Source: Mycolicibacterium duvalii
Lineage (GTDB): Bacteria > Actinomycetota > Actinomycetes > Mycobacteriales > Mycobacteriaceae
NCBI RefSeq assembly: GCF_010726645.1
Contig: NZ_AP022563.1
Span: 2,542,001-2,606,000 of the forward strand
Length of the DNA: 64,000 bases
Direction of reading: 5' to 3'
Under the pieces are notes generated by a model. It saw only the letters and a list, made by a program, of their open reading frames with translations, did not search any database and was not told the DNA's origin. The translations under genes were made by a program, and so were the position numbers. The first letter of the stretch is position 1; every line of letters begins with the position of its first letter. Below are positions 38,676-46,245 of this stretch, one piece after another.

Positions 38676-39284
38676 GTGAGTGCGTCTGCGCGTCCCGTCA
38701 CGCTGCCGGTGATCGATCCGGGCCCGCCCGAGCGCGGCGATGCGGCACGCAACCGCGGCCGCATCCTCGAGGCCGCCCGCCGCCTCGTCGCCGAGCGCGG
38801 CGCCGAGGCGGTGACCACCGACGACATCGCGGCCGCAGCCGGGGTCGGCAAGGGCACGCTGTTCCGGCGCTTCGGCAGCCGGGCCGGGTTGATGATCGTG
38901 CTGCTCGACGACGACGAGAGGGCCCATCAGCACGCGCTCCTGTTCGGGCCGCCCCCGTTGGGCCCGGGCGCCCCTCCCCTCGATCGCCTGCTGGCCTACG
39001 GCCGCGCGCGGCTGTCGTTCGTCGACTCGCACTTCGCGTTGCTCTCCGATGTCGGTCGCGATCCGCAGACGCGGTTCAACGCACCGAACACACTGCACCA
39101 CAGCCATATCCGGGTGTTGCTCGAAGCCGCGGACACCACCGGTGACCTCGACGCCCAGGCCGCGGCGCTGCTGGCCCTACTCGACGCCGACTACGTCCAC
39201 CACCAGACCTCCGAGCGCGGACGCACCCTGGAGGATCTCGGTGACGCGTGGGAAGCAGTGGCGCGCAAGTTGTGCGGGACATGA
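38676..39284 (+). CDS. TetR-family regulator (Rv3055 type)
   Basis: A 202-aa regulator. HTH at residues ~27-70: RILEAARRLVAERGAEAVTT followed by DDIAAAAGVGKGTLFRRFGS. Divergent from the FMN reductase and 4-bp overlapped (ATGA) with dinB2, so it is co-transcribed and coupled with the polymerase. Start GTG 38676 by promoter spacing; GTG 38667 would add three residues. The ligand is unknown; in this setting, redox-active compounds are plausible. Confidence 0.92.
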   Translation: MSASARPVTLPVIDPGPPERGDAARNRGRILEAARRLVAERGAEAVTTDDIAAAAGVGKGTLFRRFGSRAGLMIVLLDDDERAHQHALLFGPPPLGPGAPPLDRLLAYGRARLSFVDSHFALLSDVGRDPQTRFNAPNTLHHSHIRVLLEAADTTGDLDAQAAALLALLDADYVHHQTSERGRTLEDLGDAWEAVARKLCGT

Positions 39285-40369
39285 CCGAACAGACCGGCGG
39301 GTGGATTCTGCACGTCGACCTCGACCAGTTCCTGGCCGCGGTGGAACTGCGCCGCCGACCGGAACTGGTCGGACAACCCGTCATCGTCGGCGGCAGCGGA
39401 GACCCGAACGAACCGCGGAAAGTGGTCACCTGCGCGTCCTATGAGGCACGCGCCCACGGCGTGCGGGCCGGGATGCCGCTGCGCGCCGCGGTCCGGCGCT
39501 GCCCCGAAGCCACCTTCCTACCCTCGGACTCCGCGGCCTACGACGCTGCATCGGAGGAGGTGATGGGATTGCTGCGCGATCTGGGCCATCCGGTGGAGGT
39601 GTGGGGTTGGGACGAGGCGTATGTTGGCGCGCAGGTGCCGACGCTGCCCGACGCCATCGCACTGGCACAACGCATCCGGGCGGTCATCGGCACCCAGACC
39701 GGCCTGTCGTGTTCGGTCGGCATCAGCGACAACAAGCAGCGCGCCAAGGTCGCCACCGGTTTCGCCAAACCGGCGGGCATCCACGTCCTCACGGAGGACA
39801 ACTGGATGGCGACCATGGGGGAACACCCGGTCTCGCACCTATGGGGAGTGGGGCCGAAAACTGCGAAAAGGCTTGCCACCATGGGGATCAACAGCATCGC
39901 AGAGTTGGCCGCCACCGATGCGCAGGTGCTCACCGAGGCGTTCGGGCCGACCACCGGGCTGTGGATCCTACTGCTGGCCAAAGGCGGCGGCGACAGCACC
40001 GTCAGCGCACAGCCGTGGATCCCGCGCTCCCGCAGCCACGTCGTGACCTTCCCCGAGGACCTGACCGATCCGCAGGAGATGGCCCGGGCGGTCACCGAAC
40101 TGGCCCGCCGGACCCTCACCGAAGTGGTCGAACAGCAACGCATCGTCACCCGCGTCGCGGTCACCGTGCGTACCAAGACGTTCTTCACCCGTACCAAGAT
40201 CCGCAAGCTCGCCACCCCCGGGACCGATGCCGAGATCATCGTGACCACTGCATGCGAGCTGCTGAGCCTGTTCGATCTGGACCGCCCGGTGCGGCTGCTG
40301 GGCGTACGGCTGGAGCTCGCGACCCCGGCGGCGGCGACCGGAACCGACGTTGTCGGCGCCGGCCGCTAG
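39281..40369 (+). CDS. dinB2: Y-family DNA polymerase IV (DinB2/DinP, Rv3056 type)
   Basis: A 362-aa translesion polymerase. Catalytic acidic residues lie in WILHVDLDQFLAAVELRRRP (first Asp) and VWGWDEAYVG (Asp-Glu pair); HhH fingers in VSHLWGVGPKTAKRLATMGI; a little-finger domain follows. The C-terminus lacks an obvious beta-clamp motif of the QLxLF type, as reported for mycobacterial DinB2, a polymerase noted for tolerating ribonucleotides. ATG 39281 overlaps the TetR stop. Its TAG stop (40367-40369) forms part of the next gene's -10 element. Confidence 0.94.
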   Translation: MTEQTGGWILHVDLDQFLAAVELRRRPELVGQPVIVGGSGDPNEPRKVVTCASYEARAHGVRAGMPLRAAVRRCPEATFLPSDSAAYDAASEEVMGLLRDLGHPVEVWGWDEAYVGAQVPTLPDAIALAQRIRAVIGTQTGLSCSVGISDNKQRAKVATGFAKPAGIHVLTEDNWMATMGEHPVSHLWGVGPKTAKRLATMGINSIAELAATDAQVLTEAFGPTTGLWILLLAKGGGDSTVSAQPWIPRSRSHVVTFPEDLTDPQEMARAVTELARRTLTEVVEQQRIVTRVAVTVRTKTFFTRTKIRKLATPGTDAEIIVTTACELLSLFDLDRPVRLLGVRLELATPAAATGTDVVGAGR

Positions 40370-40372
40370 CGT
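40367..40372 (+). promoter_or_regulatory. Leaderless -10 element built on the dinB2 stop codon
   Basis: TAGCGT begins with the dinB2 stop TAG and ends 6 nt before ATG 40379 of the AAA gene, predicting an independent leaderless transcript. Confidence 0.45.
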
Positions 40373-40378
40373 CGGACC

Positions 40379-41545
40379 ATGCTCGAGACAGTGGCGATCC
40401 GCGGCTACCGTTCGCTGCGCGATGTCGTGGTGCCGCTGCGGCGGCTGACGGTGTTCACCGGCGCCAACGGTGCAGGCAAGTCCTCGCTGTACCGCGCGTT
40501 GCGACTGCTCGCCGACTGCGGTCGCGGTGAGGTCATCTCCTCGCTCGCGCGGGAGGGCGGCGTGGAGTCGGCGTTGTGGGCCGGCCCCGAGAACCTGGCG
40601 GGAGCGCGTCGCACCGGAGTCGCCGAAGGCGGCCGGCGTACCCGCAGCGTCTCGATCGAACTGGGCTATGCCAGTGACGATTTCGGCTATCTGATCGACC
40701 TGGGCCTCCCCCAGAACGGTAATACCGCGTTTTACCGTGACCCGGAGATCAAGCGGGAGATCATCTTCGCCGGCGCGGTCGCGCGGCCCGCGGCGACGCT
40801 GGTGCGCCGCGTCCGGGCGCACGTCGAGGTCGCCGGCGAGACTCCCGGCCGGTTCGACGAGCTCGCCCGAAACCTGGCGACGCACCGCAGTGTGCTCAAC
40901 GACTGGGCGGGTGCGGCGCCCGAGCTCGCTGTGGTGCGAGAACGCCTGCGCGACTGGCGGTTCTACGACGGTTTCCGCGCCGACGGTGACGCACCGGCAC
41001 GCCGTCCGCAGGTCGGCACCCGCACCCCGGTGCTGGCCAACGACGGCGCCGACCTCGCCGCGGCGGTCCAGACCATCCTGGAGACCGGCACCGAAGATCT
41101 GGCGGGTGCGGTCGACTCCGCACTCGACGGTGCGACGGTGTCGGTGTCGGTCAACGACGGGCTGTTCGACCTGCTGCTGCATCAGCGCGGCATGCTGCGC
41201 CCGCTGCGCAGCGCCGAATTGTCCGATGGCACACTGCGTTTTCTGCTGTGGACCGCGGCGCTGCTGAGCCCGGAACCGCCGTCGCTGATGGTGCTCAACG
41301 AACCCGAGACGTCATTGCATCCCGAACTCGTCACGCCGCTGGCGCAGATGATCATCGCGGCGGCGACCCGTACCCAGGTCGTCGTCGTCACCCACTCGGC
41401 GGCGCTGCGCAGCGCGCTGGGCGCCGGTCCCCTCGGATCCGACGCCGACGCCTGGGAGATCGAGCTGGTCAAAGACTGGGGCGAGACCACGATAGCCGGT
41501 CAAGGTCTGCTCGCCACCCCGCGCTGGGACTGGGGCTCCCGTTAA
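40379..41545 (+). CDS. AAA-family (SMC/RecF-like) ATPase
   Basis: A 388-aa ABC-type ATPase of the AAA_21/OLD-like group. Walker A GANGAGKSSLYRALRLLADC is at residues ~28-36, the signature-like AELSDGTLRFLLW near 280, Walker B PSLMVLNEPETSLHPELVTP near 301-320, and the H-loop VVVTHS near 340. No toprim nuclease domain is attached, so it is not a full OLD nuclease. Such proteins occur alone or in phage-defence pairs; here the neighbours are dinB2 and, convergent, an SDR gene (3 bp between stops). Role unknown. Confidence 0.87.
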   Translation: MLETVAIRGYRSLRDVVVPLRRLTVFTGANGAGKSSLYRALRLLADCGRGEVISSLAREGGVESALWAGPENLAGARRTGVAEGGRRTRSVSIELGYASDDFGYLIDLGLPQNGNTAFYRDPEIKREIIFAGAVARPAATLVRRVRAHVEVAGETPGRFDELARNLATHRSVLNDWAGAAPELAVVRERLRDWRFYDGFRADGDAPARRPQVGTRTPVLANDGADLAAAVQTILETGTEDLAGAVDSALDGATVSVSVNDGLFDLLLHQRGMLRPLRSAELSDGTLRFLLWTAALLSPEPPSLMVLNEPETSLHPELVTPLAQMIIAAATRTQVVVVTHSAALRSALGAGPLGSDADAWEIELVKDWGETTIAGQGLLATPRWDWGSR

Positions 41546-41548
41546 GAC

Positions 41549-42436
41549 TCAGCGCGCCTTTCGTTTCGGACGCAGCGCCCGGGTGAACACTACGTTGACC
41601 TGCTTCATCGCGACGCTGTAGGGCAGCCACATGGTGCGCTTGAACAAATACAGCGCCCGGATGTCGGGCGAGGTGTAGATCAGGTAGCGATTGCGGGCCG
41701 CGCCGCGCAGGATCTTGGCCGCGGCCACCTCCGGGGACACCGCGTGCCCACCGAAACGGCGCGTCCAGAACTGCACGCGCGGGTCCTCGCGATCGACTCC
41801 GGCAATGGCCACGGTCTGCACCAGCGGGGTCTTCACCGCACCGGGCACCGCCACCGAGACACCGATTCGGTGACGCGCCAGGTCGAACCGCAACACCTCC
41901 GAGAGCCCGCGCAGGCCGTACTTGCTGGCCGAGTACGCGGAGTGCCAGGGCAGCGCGACCAGCCCCGCGGCCGAGGACACGTTGACCAGCTGACCGCCAC
42001 GCCGGGCGGCGACCATCGGCGGCACGAACGCCTCGATGACGTGAATCGGGCCCATCAGGTTCACGTCGATCAGCGACTTCCAGTGCTGATGGGTCAGCGT
42101 GGACACGGTCCCCCACGCCGAGATCCCGGCGACGTTCATCACGACATCCATGGCGGGATGCTCGGCGTGGATGTCGGCGGCGAACTCGGTCACCGCGGCG
42201 TAGTCGCTGATGTCCAGGGCCCGATGAGCGGCGACGGTGCCGCCCAGCGCGCGGGCGTCGGAGACGGTGTCGGCCAGTCCGTCGGCGTCTCGGTCGGTCA
42301 GGTACAGCTCGGCGCCCTGTTCGGCCAGCTGCAGCGCGGTCGCGCGGCCGATGCCGCTGGCCGCGCCGGTGATGAGGCACCGCTTACCGGCGTAGCCGTC
42401 GCGGAGAGGTCTGCGGGGTCCGCTGCGTCGGGCCAT
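41549..42436 (-). CDS. Short-chain dehydrogenase/reductase (Rv3057c type)
   Basis: A 295-aa SDR. Cofactor motif TGAASGIGRATALQLAEQGA near residues 20-35, NVAGIS (NNAG-equivalent) near 105, catalytic S-Y-K in VNVSSAAGLVALPWHSAYSA followed by SKYG. D in TDRDADG suggests NAD preference. ATG 42436 (MARRSG) is preferred to TTG 42445. It lies downstream of a TetR gene on the same strand with a 45-bp gap and faces away from cyp136, possibly the same lipid or xenobiotic pathway. Confidence 0.92.
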   Translation of the reverse strand: MARRSGPRRPLRDGYAGKRCLITGAASGIGRATALQLAEQGAELYLTDRDADGLADTVSDARALGGTVAAHRALDISDYAAVTEFAADIHAEHPAMDVVMNVAGISAWGTVSTLTHQHWKSLIDVNLMGPIHVIEAFVPPMVAARRGGQLVNVSSAAGLVALPWHSAYSASKYGLRGLSEVLRFDLARHRIGVSVAVPGAVKTPLVQTVAIAGVDREDPRVQFWTRRFGGHAVSPEVAAAKILRGAARNRYLIYTSPDIRALYLFKRTMWLPYSVAMKQVNVVFTRALRPKRKAR

Positions 42437-42481
42437 GGAAGCCAACCCTACCGGCGGCCCGGATGCGACCTCGTCAGCAGA

Positions 42482-43120
42482 TCAGCTGCGCAGGTCGCCG
42501 CCGCCCCAAAGCGCATAGAGCCAGAGCCGCTCGACGATCTCGACCGCCCGGGCGATGTCGGTGTCGCGGCCGATGAACGAGCTGTCATGCAGCAGCGTCA
42601 TCGTGGTGGTCGCCGCGAGGGTGCGGATCAGGGCCGGCAGATCGCCGGTGATCGGCCGTGCGCCCTCGTCCTGCTGGACCAGCGCGACGATACGGTCGAT
42701 GATCTTGTCGCCGAAGTCGTCCATCATCGTGCGGATCTGCGCATCGGTGTTACGGGCGACCGCGCAGGCCTGCATCACGGGGTTGTTGCTGGCGTAGACC
42801 TTGGCGGCGCTCCCGACCATGCGGGTGGCGAACTCCGACGGGGTCTCCCCCGGTTCGCGCGGCGCGAAGTCGTGGGTCAGCTCGGTGAGCTCGTCGCGCG
42901 CGTCGTCGAGGATCACTGCCAGCACCGCGTACTTGGACTCGAAGTAGAAGTAGAACCCGGAGCGGGCCACCCCGGCCCGCTCGCTGATCGCGCTGACCGA
43001 CAGTTCGGCGAACGAACGCTCCTCGAGCAGTTCGCGTACGGCGGCGACGATCGCGTCGCGCTGCCGGTCGCCCCGGCTGCGCCGGTCCTCCGCAGCAGAG
43101 GGTGTCGGTTCGGCGGTCAT
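42482..43120 (-). CDS. TetR-family regulator (Rv3058c type)
   Basis: A 212-aa regulator. HTH around residues 25-65 (AIVAAVRELLEERSFAELSV, then SAISERAGVARSGFYFYFES). ATG 43120 follows AAAAGG at usable spacing. Divergent from cyp136 with an 18-bp palindrome (43159-43176) in the 118-bp gap. By position it should control both cyp136 and the downstream SDR. Confidence 0.93.
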   Translation of the reverse strand: MTAEPTPSAAEDRRSRGDRQRDAIVAAVRELLEERSFAELSVSAISERAGVARSGFYFYFESKYAVLAVILDDARDELTELTHDFAPREPGETPSEFATRMVGSAAKVYASNNPVMQACAVARNTDAQIRTMMDDFGDKIIDRIVALVQQDEGARPITGDLPALIRTLAATTTMTLLHDSSFIGRDTDIARAVEIVERLWLYALWGGGDLRS

Positions 43121-43158
43121 GACTGAAGACCTTTTCATTCGCATTTGGCTCACTTCAA

Positions 43159-43176
43159 ACTTGACATGCGTCAAGT
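43159..43176. promoter_or_regulatory. Palindromic operator between TetR and cyp136
   Basis: ACTTGAC and GTCAAGT arms around ATGC form an 18-bp inverted repeat that embeds a TTGACA -35 element (43161-43166) on the plus strand. It is well placed for repression of cyp136 by the divergent TetR protein. Confidence 0.7.
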
Positions 43177-43238
43177 CCCCCTACCAGGATGGGGTAAAGG
43201 TGACATCCACCACAAGCACTTCTGTTCAGGAGCGTTCA

Positions 43239-44720
43239 ATGGCGACGATCAGCACCCGAGACTACTGGATTGACCAGGCAAAACGACGACTCAAGCCGAC
43301 ACCGGTCACCATCCCGGGGATGGGAGCTCTGGAGAAGAAGCTCCTCGAGACCGAATTCAAGGAGATCACGCTCGCCGACCCGCCCCCCGGCAGCGGCCTC
43401 AAGGCGGTCAAGGGCGACAACGGTCTGCCGGTGATCGCCCACATGATCGAGATGTTCCGCGGCGGCCCGGACTTCATCCTGCACCAGTACCGCCGCTACG
43501 GACCGATCTACTATTCGGGCTCTCAGGTGTTGCCGGCCGTCGCGGCGCTGGGCCCCGACGCCACGCAGGCGGTGTTCACCAATCGCAACAAGGACTTCTC
43601 CCAGCGCGCGTGGGACCCGGTGATCGGGCCGTTCTTCGAGGGCGGGCTGATGCTGCGCGACTTCGACGACCACCTCTACCACCGCCGCATCATGCAGGAG
43701 GCGTTCACCCGCACCCGGCTGGCCGGATACGTCGAGCACATCGACTCGGTGGCGTCGGCGGTCGTGGCCAACGACTGGGTCGCCGATGACCCCCGCTTCC
43801 TGTTCCATCCAGCCGTCAAGGAGCTCACGCTCGACATCGCGTCGGTCGTGTTCATGGGCCACCAGGCCGGCACCGACACCGAGCTGGTCACCACCGTCAA
43901 CGAGGCGTTCACCACCACCACCCGGGCCGGCAATGCGATCGTGCGCAAGCCGGTGCCGCCGCTGACCTGGTGGCGCGGCATTCAGGCCCGTAAGACGCTG
44001 GAGAACTACTTCAACGAACGCATCGCCGAGAAGCGCGCCTCGGAGAGCACCGACATGTTCAGCGTGCTGTGTCATGCTCGCGACGAGGACGGCGGCAGCT
44101 TCACCGACAAGGATGTCGTCAGCCACATGATCTTCCTGATGATGGCGGCCCACGACACGTCGACCTCGACGATGACGACCATGGCCTACCACCTGGCCGC
44201 CAACCCCGAGTGGCAGGACCGCTGCCGCGACGAGTCGGCGCGGATCGGGGACGGCCCGCTGGACATCGAGGCCCTCGAGAAGCTCGAGACCTACGACCTG
44301 GTGATCAACGAGGCCTTGCGGATGATGACGCCGCTGCCGTTCAACTTCCGCCAGGCGGTGCGCGACACCGACCTGCTGGGCTACTACATCCCGGCCGGGA
44401 CCAACATCATGACGTGGCCCGCGCTGAACCACCGGCTGCCCGAGCTGTGGACCGACCCGGAGAAGTTCGACCCGAAGCGGTTCTCCGAGCCGCGCAATGA
44501 GCACAAGAAGCACCGGTACGCGTTCGCGCCGTTCGGCGGCGGTGCCCACAAGTGCATCGGCATGGTGTTCGGCCAGCTCGAGATCAAGACCGTCATGCAC
44601 CGGCTGCTGCGCAAGTACCGGCTCGAGTTGGTGGACCCGAACTACACGCCGCGCTACGACCACGGCGGCATGTCGGTGCCGATCGACGGCATGCCGATCG
44701 TGCTGCGCCCGCTGCACTGA
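43239..44720 (+). CDS. cyp136: Cytochrome P450 CYP136-like
   Basis: A 493-aa P450. The I-helix MMAAHDTSTSTMT supplies the acid-alcohol pair, ExxR is NEALRMM near residue 350, and the haem loop FAPFGGGAHKCIGMVFGQLE contains the Cys ligand near 435. The CYP136 family resembles sterol 14-demethylases but has no settled substrate. ATG 43239 has CAGGAG upstream. Synteny (TetR-cyp136) matches Rv3058c-Rv3059. Confidence 0.94.
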   Translation: MATISTRDYWIDQAKRRLKPTPVTIPGMGALEKKLLETEFKEITLADPPPGSGLKAVKGDNGLPVIAHMIEMFRGGPDFILHQYRRYGPIYYSGSQVLPAVAALGPDATQAVFTNRNKDFSQRAWDPVIGPFFEGGLMLRDFDDHLYHRRIMQEAFTRTRLAGYVEHIDSVASAVVANDWVADDPRFLFHPAVKELTLDIASVVFMGHQAGTDTELVTTVNEAFTTTTRAGNAIVRKPVPPLTWWRGIQARKTLENYFNERIAEKRASESTDMFSVLCHARDEDGGSFTDKDVVSHMIFLMMAAHDTSTSTMTTMAYHLAANPEWQDRCRDESARIGDGPLDIEALEKLETYDLVINEALRMMTPLPFNFRQAVRDTDLLGYYIPAGTNIMTWPALNHRLPELWTDPEKFDPKRFSEPRNEHKKHRYAFAPFGGGAHKCIGMVFGQLEIKTVMHRLLRKYRLELVDPNYTPRYDHGGMSVPIDGMPIVLRPLH

Positions 44721-44745
44721 TCAGCCGCACCGCAATCGCCCTGGG

Positions 44746-44773
44746 GCCCGTCGGAACATGCGTTCCGGCGGGC
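44746..44773. terminator. Bidirectional hairpin between cyp136 and the LeuA-domain gene
   Basis: Arms GCCCG-T-CGGAAC and GTTCCG-G-CGGGC (one G-U pair) enclose ATGC. It lies 26 bp past cyp136 and 10 bp past the convergent gene's stop. Confidence 0.7.
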
Positions 44774-44782
44774 TCTCGGCCG

Positions 44783-45262
44783 TCAGGTCAGCAGTCGGTT
44801 GGCGCAGGCGATCACGGCATTGAGCGCCGAACTGGTCGGGTCCTGGCACCAACCCAGCGCCCACTCGGCGCGGCCGTCGCGGCTGCCCTGGATGAACGTC
44901 GCGGTATGCGCGCCGGCCGGAAGCTGATGAAAGGCCGTCATCTCCACCGCGACACCGCAATCGTGCAACATCTCGGTCAGCGCGGCGACGGGTCCGCACG
45001 CCGCCGCGCGTGAGGTGCTGATCCGGTCTCCGACGGCCAGCGTGGCCTGATAGTTGCGCGCCTGCGGGCCCAGCCGCCCGGCGGGACGCTCCGCGTCCAC
45101 GCATGTCCACTGCCCCAGCTTCACCGGCCCGGCCGACGGCGCGTACTCGTCGACGAAGTCCGCGAAGGAACGGCGCGCGGCGTGTTCGCGCAGCGCGCGG
45201 GGCATCGGAGCGTCGATGTGGGCGGCGAAACACACCGCAGAAGATGCGAGTTGAGAAGTCAT
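44783..45262 (-). CDS. Stand-alone 2-isopropylmalate synthase (LeuA) regulatory-domain-like protein
   Basis: A 159-aa protein. Its second half, from about residue 60, follows the LeuA dimer/allosteric fold: ARNYQATLAVGDRIS, then the GNGP-like CGPVAALTEMLHDCGVAV, AGAHTATFIQ, WALGWCQDPTSSALNAVIAC and a terminal ANRLL. LeuA ends very similarly (VWGVGID...KAVVSAVNRA). The catalytic TIM barrel is absent. It could sense leucine or another acid, or bind LeuA. ATG 45262 is the start. The 5' leader (45263-45377) carries a short branched-chain-codon ORF and mutually exclusive hairpins. Confidence 0.72.
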   Translation of the reverse strand: MTSQLASSAVCFAAHIDAPMPRALREHAARRSFADFVDEYAPSAGPVKLGQWTCVDAERPAGRLGPQARNYQATLAVGDRISTSRAAACGPVAALTEMLHDCGVAVEMTAFHQLPAGAHTATFIQGSRDGRAEWALGWCQDPTSSALNAVIACANRLLT

Positions 45263-45308
45263 GGTGCCGGCCTTGCGGATCGAGAGAAGGTGACCGACGA
45301 AGTAGCGA

Positions 45309-45377
45309 CGACCCACAGCGAGGGGTCGGTCAGGATCAGACCCCGCTGCGGGTGGCTACTACGAGTCGTCTCGGCAC
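45309..45377 (-). promoter_or_regulatory. Attenuator-like leader upstream of the LeuA-domain gene
   Basis: On the minus strand three competing helices can form: a small hairpin at 45341-45353 (ACCCGCAGCGGGGT), an alternative pairing of GCGGGGTC (45346-45339) with GACCCCTCGC (45327-45318), and a third hairpin CGACCC/GGGTCG at 45328-45309. Segment 2 and segment 3 are shared, as in classical attenuators. No U-tract follows the third helix, so a Rho-dependent or translational mode is more likely than intrinsic termination. Confidence 0.5.
45336..45377 (-). CDS. 13-codon leader peptide (MPRRLVVATRSGV)
   Basis: GTG 45377 to TGA 45336 encodes MPRRLVVATRSGV, with consecutive Leu-Val-Val codons (CTC GTA GTA) and a terminal Val. 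AGGA lies eight bases before the start, and the -10 element 7 nt before it also allows leaderless translation. Such short ORFs with branched-chain codons are how actinobacterial ilv/leu attenuators sense charged tRNA. Not seen outside this context; the assignment rests on composition and position. Confidence 0.5.
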   Translation of the reverse strand: MPRRLVVATRSGV

Positions 45378-45384
45378 GTCCGCG

Positions 45385-45414
45385 ATCCTAAGCCGGTCTA
45401 CACGTCGGGCGCAA
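45385..45414 (-). promoter_or_regulatory. Promoter of the leader peptide/LeuA-domain transcript
   Basis: Complement of 45409-45414 reads TTGCGC (-35) and of 45385-45390 reads TAGGAT (-10), with an 18-bp spacer. The -10 ends 7 nt before the leader GTG. Confidence 0.55.
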
Positions 45415-45470
45415 ATGCTTTTCGGCGCCGCCGCGGCGGGCTGCGCGGGCACGCAGCCGTCGTTGACACA

Positions 45471-46241
45471 ATGGCGCAGATGTCGTGGTCGCAGGCGCTG
45501 CTCCTGGTCGGTGCGGGCATCCTGGGCGGTCTGACCGGCAGCATCGCCGGGCTGGCCTCGGTGGCGACCTATCCGGCGCTGCTGCTGTTCGGTCTGCCGC
45601 CGGTGACCGCCAACGTCACCAACACCACCGCGCTGGTCTTCAACGCGGTCGGCTCGATCGCGGGTTCGCGGCCCGAGCTGGCCCGCCAGACCGCCGACGT
45701 GAAACGTCTCATCCCGGCCGCCCTGGCCGGCGGCGCGGTCGGCGCCATCCTGCTGTTGTCGACGCCGGCAGAGGGATTTGAACGAATCGTGCCGGTCCTG
45801 CTCGGCTTCGCGTCGGCGGCGATCCTGGTGCCGGTGCGTGTCCATCCCGCCCGCGTCACCAGTCCGCGTCGTCGCCGCGTGACCACGCTTCTGCAGGGCG
45901 CGGCGATCATGGCCATCTGCATCTACGGCGGATACTTCGGCGCCGCCGCGGGCGTGCTGCTGCTGGCGCTGTTACTGCGCGCGGGCCGGACGCATCTGGC
46001 CGACGCCAACGCCACCAAGAATGTTGTGCTGGGAATCGCCAACACCGTGGCCGCGGGGATATTCGCCGTGGCCGCGCCGGTGCGCTGGGACGCGGCGATC
46101 GTGCTGGGCCTGGGTTGTCTGGTCGGTTCGCGGTTGGGGCCGGTGGTCGTCCGGCACGCACCGCAGCGGTCGCTGCGCATCGCGATCGGGCTGGCCGGGC
46201 TGGCGCTGACGCTGCAGCTGGGCTGGGACGCCTACCGGTGA
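45471..46241 (+). CDS. TSUP-family (TauE/SafE) membrane permease
   Basis: A 256-aa polytopic protein with about eight helices. It has the two TSUP internal repeats: GILGGLTGSIAGLASVATYP near residues 17-36 and YGGYFGAAAGVLLLALLLRA near 150-170. The family exports or imports sulfite, sulfonates and other organic anions. ATG 45471 is used; an internal ATG at 45480 is equally possible. No sulfur-metabolism gene is adjacent, so the substrate is open. Confidence 0.88.
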   Translation: MAQMSWSQALLLVGAGILGGLTGSIAGLASVATYPALLLFGLPPVTANVTNTTALVFNAVGSIAGSRPELARQTADVKRLIPAALAGGAVGAILLLSTPAEGFERIVPVLLGFASAAILVPVRVHPARVTSPRRRRVTTLLQGAAIMAICIYGGYFGAAAGVLLLALLLRAGRTHLADANATKNVVLGIANTVAAGIFAVAAPVRWDAAIVLGLGCLVGSRLGPVVVRHAPQRSLRIAIGLAGLALTLQLGWDAYR

Positions 46242-46245
46242 CCGG

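Noticed and set aside
43119..43238. Extended N-terminus for the CYP136-like protein
   Set aside because: It would cover the divergent promoter and palindrome; the ATG at 43239 has a good ribosome site and matches family length.
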